In this document: positions 57,344-64,000 of the stretch, piece by piece | Layout of the letters: every line of letters begins with the position of its first letter | Position numbering within the stretch: the first letter of the stretch is position 1 | Notes under the pieces: generated by a model | What the model saw: only the letters and a program-made list of their open reading frames with translations | Database searches by the model: none | Told to the model about the DNA's origin: nothing | NCBI GenBank assembly: GCA_965261725.1 | Contig: CBDHDU010000002.1 | Location: 248,001 to 312,000 of the forward strand | Direction: 5' to 3' | Length of the DNA: 64,000 nucleotides | From: CANDOC01 sp965261725 | Lineage (GTDB): Bacteria; Pseudomonadota; Gammaproteobacteria; Pseudomonadales; Endozoicomonadaceae | Translations under genes and position numbers: made by a program

Positions 57344-57422
57344 CTTCCTTAAAATGTAACAGCCTGGTTACTCAAACATTTACCAAAGTAACCTGATATA
57401 CAATTTTAAATATTTACCGGTC

Positions 57423-57779
57423 TTATGAGGCTTTAATTCCCGGCAAATTTTCCCAGCGATCCGGTTCTTCTGGCTGTAGTAACTGGTGGAGCTCTTCACT
57501 CAAATCACTTTTTTCAGGCGTGGTTTCGTGACCGTGAACCAGAATTCCCAAACGCTGAAGCTCATCTGTGAGCAACTGGAACACTTCCCGCCATTCGCCG
57601 CCAGCCATTTCTAAATGGTGGAAATTGCCAGTACCGGAGCGGATATCAAAACCGGCACGAATGCCATTCTCCGGGTGCTCCGGGTCAGTGACAAACGTCA
57701 TATCAAGTTCGGCCGCGAAGACATCATCCAGGTGACTAAAGATTCGACAATTGACAGGATCGAGTACTTTTTGGGACAT
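57423..57779 (-). CDS. Small soluble protein, unknown
   Basis: This 118-residue acidic protein (MSQKVLDPVNCRIFSHLDDV at its start) has no recognised domain. GGGAG lies eight bases before ATG 57779, which decides the start; the frame continues upstream to 57920 through sequence without a leader or a ribosome site. The central part (AELDMTFVTDPEHPENGIRA, then SGTGNFHHLEMAGGEWREVFQLL) looks like a compact alpha/beta domain. A terminator-like hairpin follows it. Confidence 0.6.
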   Translation of the reverse strand: MSQKVLDPVNCRIFSHLDDVFAAELDMTFVTDPEHPENGIRAGFDIRSGTGNFHHLEMAGGEWREVFQLLTDELQRLGILVHGHETTPEKSDLSEELHQLLQPEEPDRWENLPGIKAS

Positions 57780-57919
57780 ATTAACAACTCCCGGCGCCAC
57801 AATCGGCGCAGATGACACATCTATAGCGGAAACATACTGCGTGCTCATCATATCAAGAAGGGAGCAATTTACCGAGTTTTTTACTATGAAAAGTACAAAC
57901 GAACCACAGGGAACAATCA

Positions 57920-59599
57920 TTAAAGATAACGAAGCAACCTGATTATCTCAGCAGAGGAAAACCATTTCTGAAGGTCAGTGGCAGTTTGATGGTTAAGCCC
58001 GGCTTTTACCAAATCATCAGATGTTGCTTTTCCGAGGTCATCCCAGCCCGCAAACTCATCTGCCAGTTTTTGAGCTTTGACGACACCGATTCCCGGAATA
58101 CCCGCTACAAGAATACGTTTTGCAAATGGCTGGTGACGGGCTGACGCTAACTGCGCAGACCAGCGTCTGACATCATCGGTATTAATGCCTGTGTTTTTAC
58201 TAAGCTTAATCCAGTCCGTTTCAAACAAGTCGTACAGCTTTTTTAAATGACCGGCATCCATTAGGCGCTCCAGCGTCGCCTCACCCAAACTAGATATTTT
58301 TAGCTGCTGCACGATCCAGAGCAGCCTTGCCAGAAACTGCTGTTTACAACCCGCTGACAAGGTCATGCATGAAAAAGCATCATATTGATCCAGCTCGGGC
58401 ACGACATATGGCTTACGTTGCGGAGTCCGCCATAATACTTTCAGGAAAACCGGGTTGGCACTGCCTTTAAAAGCCACACTGATATGATCCCCCGGCGCCA
58501 CATTACGCTCCGTCAAAGCTTTAACGCCCCCCACTGCAACACGGCTGACTTCAGCACCACCAAATAAAACCGGCTTTACTTCCAATACAAAGGCAGCTCT
58601 GCCACTGCGCCCGATACGATAGGTAATATTCTTTACTTCAGTCACTTGTTCCTGCGGGGGAAACTTCCATGCGATAGCCCAGCCCGGGCGTTCACTGGTT
58701 CCGGGTAATTGCTGCACTGTAGAGTGCTTGTTTGCTTTAAGGACAATACCATCCAGCAAAAATGGCAGTTCTTTGTTGTTATAGTACCCGTGCCTGCCGA
58801 TAACAGCCTGCTCAGTGTCAGCAATAAGCTGTGAATATTTCAAAGGCCAATGAAAGCCCATTTTCTCCAGTTGCTGATAATCAGCCATCCGTGTTGAGTT
58901 AGGGCTGTTGACCCAATGCCACGGGAAAAAATCAAGCAGAGCCAGTTGTGTCTTGCTCACTTGGGTTTTCATTAGAAGTGCTGCAGCATGATGACGGGCG
59001 GATGCATAGTCTGACGAGGCTGAAACAGCTTTATCCAACCGCAAAAAAAACTCTCCATGCAAGACCAGTCGCCCGGTTTGATTTTCTATCTGTGAAGGAA
59101 TCGCCGGAATACTCAGAATGCGCGCCAGTACATTTTCACCGGATTCACCATTCCCCCGTGTTGATGCAGCCTGCAGGTGACCATCCAGATAAACCAGCTC
59201 CAGTGCAATACCATCAATTTTCGGCTGTAGCAAAACCTGATCATCGGCCTGTCTGATCTTTTTAATAAAAGCTTCTATTTCCTGCTGAGTTTCCGCCTTT
59301 CGCAAACTGCCCATATAGGCGGCATGAGCCTGTGAGTGGATACCTGACGGTAGAGTAAGTACATCATCCGTGTTTTGACCGAGACAGTTCTGCAAATGCC
59401 GGAGGCGCTCTTGCAGAGCATCAAATTCAGCATCGCTGATTTCCGGCTGTCCTTTCACATGATAGAGGTATTCATGCTTGCGAACGGTTTCTGACAGCGA
59501 GTTAATCTGTTGCTGTAGCTGCTCGGGGCAAGAGGCTGCCAGCGCAGCACTGTTCAGAAAGACCGAAAGGATCAGTGTTAGTCGTTTGAATATTCTCAT
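57920..59599 (-). CDS. ligB: NAD-dependent DNA ligase-like protein LigB
   Basis: This 559-residue protein has a signal-like hydrophobic N-terminus (LTLILSVFLNSAALAA), an adenylation domain with the KxDG nucleophile Lys127 in LLQPKIDGIALELVY, the conserved TRGNGESGENV and GWAIAWKFPPQE segments, an OB fold and helix-hairpin-helix motifs near the C-terminus (AGIPGIGVVKAQKLAD). It lacks the BRCT domain of LigA, as LigB does. The apparent export signal is a known oddity of LigB sequences. LigB has weak ligase activity in E. coli and is not essential. Confidence 0.88.
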   Translation of the reverse strand: MRIFKRLTLILSVFLNSAALAASCPEQLQQQINSLSETVRKHEYLYHVKGQPEISDAEFDALQERLRHLQNCLGQNTDDVLTLPSGIHSQAHAAYMGSLRKAETQQEIEAFIKKIRQADDQVLLQPKIDGIALELVYLDGHLQAASTRGNGESGENVLARILSIPAIPSQIENQTGRLVLHGEFFLRLDKAVSASSDYASARHHAAALLMKTQVSKTQLALLDFFPWHWVNSPNSTRMADYQQLEKMGFHWPLKYSQLIADTEQAVIGRHGYYNNKELPFLLDGIVLKANKHSTVQQLPGTSERPGWAIAWKFPPQEQVTEVKNITYRIGRSGRAAFVLEVKPVLFGGAEVSRVAVGGVKALTERNVAPGDHISVAFKGSANPVFLKVLWRTPQRKPYVVPELDQYDAFSCMTLSAGCKQQFLARLLWIVQQLKISSLGEATLERLMDAGHLKKLYDLFETDWIKLSKNTGINTDDVRRWSAQLASARHQPFAKRILVAGIPGIGVVKAQKLADEFAGWDDLGKATSDDLVKAGLNHQTATDLQKWFSSAEIIRLLRYL

Positions 59600-59647
59600 G
59601 AATGCTTATATCGGCCACTTCACGCAGCCCCAATAACATGAAAATAC

Positions 59648-60121
59648 TCACCGCAGATGATTCAGTGGCAGACCGGTTTTCCTGACCGGCTGGCTTAATA
59701 CAAAACTGGAATGGATTTCGCTGACGCCTTTAATCGCTGTTATTTTGTTTAACAGAAAGTCCTTATAGCAGTTCATGTCAGGAATAATCACTTTCAGCAT
59801 ATAGTCAGCTGACTGACCGGTAATCAGATTACATTCGAGTACTTCGGGGTATTCAGCTATTGTTTTCTCGAAATGCTTAAAGCGATCAGGTACATGCTTA
59901 TCCATACTGACATGAATCAGCACCAGTACATTCAACCCCAGCTTCTCAGGATTAAGTACCACCGCCCGGCTCAGAATAATGTCCTGATCTTCAAGGTGCT
60001 TAACTCTCCGAAGACAGGGTGACGGGGTGAGACCAATACGGTCAGCCAGTTCCTGATTGTTGATATGGGCATCCCGCTGAAGCTCTTCAAGAATTCGAAT
60101 ATCGTACCGATCCAGCTCCAT
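59648..60121 (-). CDS. Lrp/AsnC-family transcriptional regulator
   Basis: This 157-residue protein has an N-terminal winged HTH (LDRYDIRILEELQRDAHINNQELADRIGLTPSPCLRRVKHLE split over residues 3-44) and a C-terminal RAM domain (about 65-145) that binds amino acids. It is divergent from two tandem symporter genes across a 184-base gap and probably regulates them in response to an amino acid. Confidence 0.9.
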   Translation of the reverse strand: MELDRYDIRILEELQRDAHINNQELADRIGLTPSPCLRRVKHLEDQDIILSRAVVLNPEKLGLNVLVLIHVSMDKHVPDRFKHFEKTIAEYPEVLECNLITGQSADYMLKVIIPDMNCYKDFLLNKITAIKGVSEIHSSFVLSQPVRKTGLPLNHLR

Positions 60122-60246
60122 GACAGTTCCTGCTAATAAATGGGTAGTTATTGGTAGATTATTGTTTTAACAGAGAGTTCCACCCCGCAATTAGCAATCG
60201 GGTGCTAACCGGTCTTCTATATACTGAGCTAAAAATCACGGTCATG

Positions 60247-60259
60247 TTATTCTGAATAA
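60247..60259. promoter_or_regulatory. Candidate Lrp-type operator between divergent genes
   Basis: TTATTCTGAATAA is a perfect 6-6 palindrome with one central base in the Lrp/symporter intergenic region. A related AT-rich half site (TATTCAGATAATAA) follows about 20 bases later. Lrp-family proteins bind AT-rich palindromes of this size. Confidence 0.35.
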
Positions 60260-60305
60260 AGAACCTTGGCTGTATTCAGATAATAAATAGCGCTCAGGTG
60301 ATCAA

Positions 60306-61679
60306 ATGACAGCGAAGGCATCAGGGTCGTCAGATAATCAAACATCGATCCAGTTCTCATCAAGGCTTGGCTTCTTTCTGGCAGCCGTCGGCTCTGCGGT
60401 TGGCATTGGTAATATCTGGGGTTTCCCAACCCAGACCGCCGATAACGGTGGCGCTGCATTTGTTCTAGTTTACCTGTGTTTCTCTTTCCTGCTGGCCTGG
60501 CCAATGCTGATTACCGAGCTGGTGATTGGTCGTTACGGTCGCTCCGATCCGGTTTCAACTCTCGGAATAATCCATCCACGCCCTTCAGTAAAACTGCTGG
60601 GGATGCTGGTCGGCTGGGCATCCACAATTACCGTTATTCTGATTTACAGCTTTTACGCCATTATTGCCGGCTGGATTATCTGTTTTGGCCTTGCACCGGT
60701 ATTTTCTTTGCTGGGGATGAAAGAAGTCGCGGCGGCATTAACCTCATTTTCCATGCTGCCTACTTTGATTACCGCCGGATTGTTTATGATGATGGTGGCT
60801 TCGATTGTAGCCGGAGGCGTTGCTGAAGGCATTGAGAAATGGTGTGGCCGCCTGATGCCTGCGCTGGTTGTGCTGATGATCGGCCTTATCTCCTTCACAT
60901 TGACTCAGGATGGCGCCATGGACGGACTGCGTTACTTCCTGCTGCCGGACTTCAGCAAGATATTGAATAAAGACCTGTTAGTCAGCGCCCTCGGACAGTC
61001 GTTTTTCTCGATGTCACTGGGTGTCGGCATTATGGTGGTTTACGGCGCTTATCTGACTAATAACAGCAATGTTCCCCTGCTGGCGGCAAGTGTTGCTTTA
61101 ACCGACACGCTGGTCGCCATCATGGCGGGTATGCTGATTATTCCCGGGATGTTCGTCGCGCTGCATCATGGCATTGAAATCTATACAGCGGAAGGCACAC
61201 TCAAAAGCGCCGACACGCTGGTTTTTGACGTACTTCCAATGCTGTTCAGCCAGCTAGGCTCAACTGGCATTGTGGTTTCACTGGCTTTCTTTGCGCTGCT
61301 GGCGATTACCGCCCTAACGTCGGCAATCTCGATTCTTGAGGTTCCTGTTGCCGTGCTGCAACGGCGCCACATCGTTCACCGGCCTCAGGGTGCCTGGCTG
61401 ATTTCTGCATTTACCTTCATGCTCTGCATCTGCATGATGATCTGGTTTGATGTGCTGTTCGGCTTTATTGTCAGCCTGACAACGCAGTATGCCATGCCAT
61501 TACTGAGCCTTGCGGTTTGTATCTTTGCCGGCTGGCTCTGGTCCCGGCATCACAAGTTGCAGGAACTGCAGCAGGGTTATCCGGACATTGAGCACAGCCT
61601 GTTCTGGAAAATCTGGCCCTGGTATATCCGGATTGTGTGCCCGGTGCTGGTACTGGTGCTGATTTTTTATACGTTCTGA
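60306..61679 (+). CDS. Sodium:neurotransmitter symporter family transporter, copy 1
   Basis: This 457-residue membrane protein has about 11-12 membrane segments and the NSS/SNF hallmark GFFLAAVGSAVGIGNIWGFP with GGAAFVLVYL following. NSS transporters take up amino acids with Na+. The substrate cannot be read; bacterial members take tryptophan, tyrosine or leucine. It is the first of a tandem pair and is divergent from an Lrp-type regulator. AGGTGA lies just before the ATG. Confidence 0.9.
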   Translation: MTAKASGSSDNQTSIQFSSRLGFFLAAVGSAVGIGNIWGFPTQTADNGGAAFVLVYLCFSFLLAWPMLITELVIGRYGRSDPVSTLGIIHPRPSVKLLGMLVGWASTITVILIYSFYAIIAGWIICFGLAPVFSLLGMKEVAAALTSFSMLPTLITAGLFMMMVASIVAGGVAEGIEKWCGRLMPALVVLMIGLISFTLTQDGAMDGLRYFLLPDFSKILNKDLLVSALGQSFFSMSLGVGIMVVYGAYLTNNSNVPLLAASVALTDTLVAIMAGMLIIPGMFVALHHGIEIYTAEGTLKSADTLVFDVLPMLFSQLGSTGIVVSLAFFALLAITALTSAISILEVPVAVLQRRHIVHRPQGAWLISAFTFMLCICMMIWFDVLFGFIVSLTTQYAMPLLSLAVCIFAGWLWSRHHKLQELQQGYPDIEHSLFWKIWPWYIRIVCPVLVLVLIFYTF

Positions 61680-61805
61680 AGCGGATAAACAGGCAGGGAA
61701 AGCTGCCCGCTCCCCTGAATACCAAAGCATTCTGGCGGCATATGCTATGTTTGACTCTTGGTTATTCAACTTGCGATAACGCTATAACTCAATTTCGGTG
61801 AAACT

Positions 61806-63191
61806 GTGTCGGCTCAGGTAACTTTGAAAGAATCAAACTCTACTTCCACGGATGTTGCCGCTCAGTTTTCATCACGCTTGGGGTTCTTTCTCGCCGCAGT
61901 GGGTTCTGCGGTCGGTGTTGGCAATATCTGGGGTTTTCCCTCTCAGGCGGCTGATAACGGTGGCGCGGCCTTTGTTCTGGTTTACCTGTGTTTCTCTTTT
62001 CTGCTGGCCTGGCCAATGCTTACAGCAGAACTGTTGGTTGGCCGTTACGGCCGATCAGACCCAGTTGCTACGCTGGGTATGCTTTCCTCCTCTGCCATAA
62101 CCCGGCGGCTGGGAAAAACCATAGGCTGGTTCTCAAGCCTGACGGTAATTCTGATTTACAGTTTCTACTCGATTATTGCCGGATGGATAATTTGCTTTGG
62201 ACTGGCTCCGGTTGCAAAGCTGCTTGGGTTTGCTGAGCTGAACACTACGCTGACTTCCTTCCAGACAACACCAACTCTCATTGCTATTGCAGTGTTTCTG
62301 GTGATAACAACCCGTATCGTATCCGGCGGTATTGCCGGGGGAATCGAAAAATGGTGCGGCCGGTTAATGCCCATGCTGGCATTACTGATCTTCAGTCTGA
62401 TTATCTACACGCTGGCACAGGATGGCGCAATGGAAGGGTTACGCTACTTCCTGCTGCCTGATTTCAGCAAGATACTGAATAAAGACCTGCTGGTCAGCGC
62501 TCTCGGACAGTCCTTTTTCTCCATGTCGCTGGGCGTGGGGGTAATGTTGGTTTATGGTGCTTATCTCAGCAGTCAGAGTAATGTTCCTTTGCTGGCAGCC
62601 GGTGTTGCCCTGACCGATACCGCCGTAGCAATTCTCGCAGGGTTGCTGATTATTCCGGGAATGTTTGTCGCATTACATCACGGCATTGATATCTTCACAG
62701 CCGAGGGTTCCCTGAAAAGTGCAGATACCCTCGTCTTCGATGTTTTACCCGCGCTGTTCAGTCAACTGGGTACACCGGGTATTCTGGTTTCGGTCGCATT
62801 CTTTGCGCTACTGGCAATTACTGCGCTGACCTCTTCCATTTCGATGCTTGAAGTGCCCGTTGCTATTTTGCAGCGTCGGCGCTGGGCACAACGTACCCAG
62901 AGTTCCTGGCTAATCTCGATTCTGGCCTTCAGCATCAGTACCTGTATTGTGCTCTGGTTCGACATATTGTTCGGACTGGTTGTCAGCCTTACCACACGCT
63001 ATGCCATGCCGTTGTTAAGTCTGGCCATCTGTATCTTTGTCGGCTGGATATGGTCCCGTAATCATAAGCTTAAGGAACTGCAGCAGGGCTGCCCGAATAT
63101 TAAACACAGCTGGTTCTGGAAAATCTGGCCGTGGTATATCCGAACTGTTTGCCCTGTAATGATTCTCGTGCTGATTATTTATACGTTCTAG
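61806..63191 (+). CDS. Sodium:neurotransmitter symporter family transporter, copy 2
   Basis: This 461-residue protein is a close tandem paralogue of copy 1. Whole blocks such as GLRYFLLPDFSKILNKDL and VSALGQSFFSMSLGVG are identical; most changes are in TM segments 3-5. The start is GTG at 61806. The two genes arose by duplication; differing residues near the substrate pocket could change specificity, which is inference. It is 126 bases after copy 1. Confidence 0.88.
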   Translation: MSAQVTLKESNSTSTDVAAQFSSRLGFFLAAVGSAVGVGNIWGFPSQAADNGGAAFVLVYLCFSFLLAWPMLTAELLVGRYGRSDPVATLGMLSSSAITRRLGKTIGWFSSLTVILIYSFYSIIAGWIICFGLAPVAKLLGFAELNTTLTSFQTTPTLIAIAVFLVITTRIVSGGIAGGIEKWCGRLMPMLALLIFSLIIYTLAQDGAMEGLRYFLLPDFSKILNKDLLVSALGQSFFSMSLGVGVMLVYGAYLSSQSNVPLLAAGVALTDTAVAILAGLLIIPGMFVALHHGIDIFTAEGSLKSADTLVFDVLPALFSQLGTPGILVSVAFFALLAITALTSSISMLEVPVAILQRRRWAQRTQSSWLISILAFSISTCIVLWFDILFGLVVSLTTRYAMPLLSLAICIFVGWIWSRNHKLKELQQGCPNIKHSWFWKIWPWYIRTVCPVMILVLIIYTF

Positions 63192-63200
63192 CAAACCGTT

Positions 63201-63878
63201 TCAGAGCAGGTAAGCGATCTCATTAAGGTCGGTATAAACGCCATACGCCAGCTTTGCAAGATCATCCGGAACCAGTAATGCATCAGGAACAATGAATGTC
63301 TTACAGCCAGCAGTAACGGCTGACGCTGCACCGGCAGGTGAATCTTCTACCGCCATCGTTTCTTCCGGCTTGATATTCAGTTGCTGACAAGCCATCTGAT
63401 AAGCTTCGGGGGCAGGCTTGGGATTTGTTACATCTTCACCCGTTACGACAACTTTAAAATACCTAAGCCATGGTGTGTTATCGAAGTTAGCTTCAATTAC
63501 CTGTGGTCGAGCTGAGGTTACCAAACCCATCGGCAGTTTTTTATCTAAAGCCGTTTGCATAAGCCGTTCAGCACCTGGTTTGAAAGGCACACCTGTCGCT
63601 TTTAAGTTATCCTCAATTACGGACATTGCTTTTAAAAAAGCACTCAAATCGAACTGTTTGCCAGCAAGCCCAGCCAGAATACGGGTACATTCCTCAAACC
63701 GCTGCCCAATAAACTGTTGATAAGTTTCATCATCAAGAGGAATATCAAACTGTCTGGCGGTCTGCTGCCACGCCTTTTTATGTATCAGCTCACTGTCAAA
63801 CAAAGTGCCGTCCATATCCAGCAGCAGTGCTTTGACTGCTGTTAAATCATCCGTTTTCGATTTATTAATAATATTCAC
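63201..63878 (-). CDS. HAD-superfamily phosphatase (phosphoglycolate phosphatase/phosphoglucomutase-like)
   Basis: This 225-residue protein has HAD motif I LLLDMDGTLFDSE, motif II in GLVTSARP, the conserved lysine of motif III in NPKPAPEAYQMA and motif IV AVEDSPAGAASAVTAG. The helical cap fits the C1 subgroup that includes sugar phosphatases. It hydrolyses a small phosphate ester or acts on sugar phosphates; the exact substrate is unknown. It converges on NSS copy 2 with a nine-base gap. Confidence 0.85.
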   Translation of the reverse strand: MNIINKSKTDDLTAVKALLLDMDGTLFDSELIHKKAWQQTARQFDIPLDDETYQQFIGQRFEECTRILAGLAGKQFDLSAFLKAMSVIEDNLKATGVPFKPGAERLMQTALDKKLPMGLVTSARPQVIEANFDNTPWLRYFKVVVTGEDVTNPKPAPEAYQMACQQLNIKPEETMAVEDSPAGAASAVTAGCKTFIVPDALLVPDDLAKLAYGVYTDLNEIAYLL

Positions 63879-63907
63879 CTTGCAAGAAATTGAGTCTGAC
63901 TGCCGCT

Positions 63908-64000
63908 ATGCCAAACCTGAAAGTTGTTCTTACCGGTACTGCAGCTGCTGGCGGCATTCCACTTTACGGGTGTAACTGTGCTGCCTGTTTACGTGCCCGT
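63908..64000 (+). CDS. PhnP-like metallo-beta-lactamase-fold protein, N-terminus (cut by window edge)
   Basis: The last 31 codons of the window encode MPNLKVVLTGTAAAGGIPLYG followed by CNCAACLRAR. The L-T-G-T-x3-G-x-P-x-x-G-C-x-C-x-x-C pattern is the start of PhnP (cyclic ribose phosphate phosphodiesterase) and of the related PqqB. The three cysteines form the structural zinc site of PhnP. Most of the gene lies beyond the window, so PhnP and PqqB-like roles cannot be separated. Confidence 0.65.
   Translation, partial: MPNLKVVLTGTAAAGGIPLYGCNCAACLRAR

Overview
This window looks like chromosome of a marine, host-associated gammaproteobacterium, most likely of the Endozoicomonas/Kistimonas group. 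That placement is inference. It rests on Pseudomonas-like housekeeping gene order (ntrB-ntrC, thiE-hemL, miaB...ybeZ-ybeY-ybeX-lnt...leuS...lptE-holA), a high insertion-sequence load, and several large secreted proteins of eukaryote-like or unknown type. No rRNA, tRNA or CRISPR array was seen.

Layout. 1-4.7 kb: three tandem plus-strand fimbrial-like secreted proteins (one cut by the window edge) and a small pilin, facing a minus-strand pilin/chaperone pair; no usher is present. 4.7-8.7 kb: RDD membrane protein, the nitrogen two-component pair NtrB/NtrC and a DUF4124 protein, all minus strand. 8.8-10.2 kb: a secreted SGNH/GDSL hydrolase in AT-rich DNA. 10.26-14.84 kb: a nest of four insertion sequences whose order of insertion can be read from target duplications. 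14.9-19.2 kb: rarD, an M15-type peptidase, a DUF2608 HAD protein and radA. 19.1-22.9 kb: a small island between two copies of the radA 3' end, holding a broken secreted-protein gene, two transposase genes (one frameshifted) and a methyltransferase-like gene. 22.8-29.6 kb: quinone-reductase-like flavoprotein, a DAACS symporter, thiE, hemL, a membrane protein, DUF1820 and miaB.

29.6-36.7 kb: an accessory block (724-residue secreted helical protein, a complete IS, a large M16 peptidase) sits between miaB and ybeZ, genes that are usually adjacent. 36.9-41.6 kb: ybeZ, ybeY, ybeX, lnt (ribosome/RNA quality control and lipoprotein acylation) and an ElyC/YdcF-like protein. 41.8-46.5 kb: DUF2799 lipoprotein, leuS, a coiled-coil secreted protein and a Nudix hydrolase. 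46.5-51.2 kb: a 1556-residue secreted protein with an OTU deubiquitinase-like N-terminal domain and nuclear-localisation-like basic clusters, the most interesting gene here. 51.4-57.8 kb: lptE-holA, a 748-residue secreted glycosidase-like protein, a long-chain acyl-CoA ligase and a small unknown gene. 57.9-64 kb: ligB, an Lrp/AsnC regulator divergent from two tandem sodium:neurotransmitter-type symporters, a HAD phosphatase and the start of a PhnP-like metallo-beta-lactamase-fold gene.

Overall, a conserved gammaproteobacterial core has been invaded at several points by IS elements and by large secreted proteins that may act on a eukaryotic host. All functional calls come from reading motifs; no database search was run.
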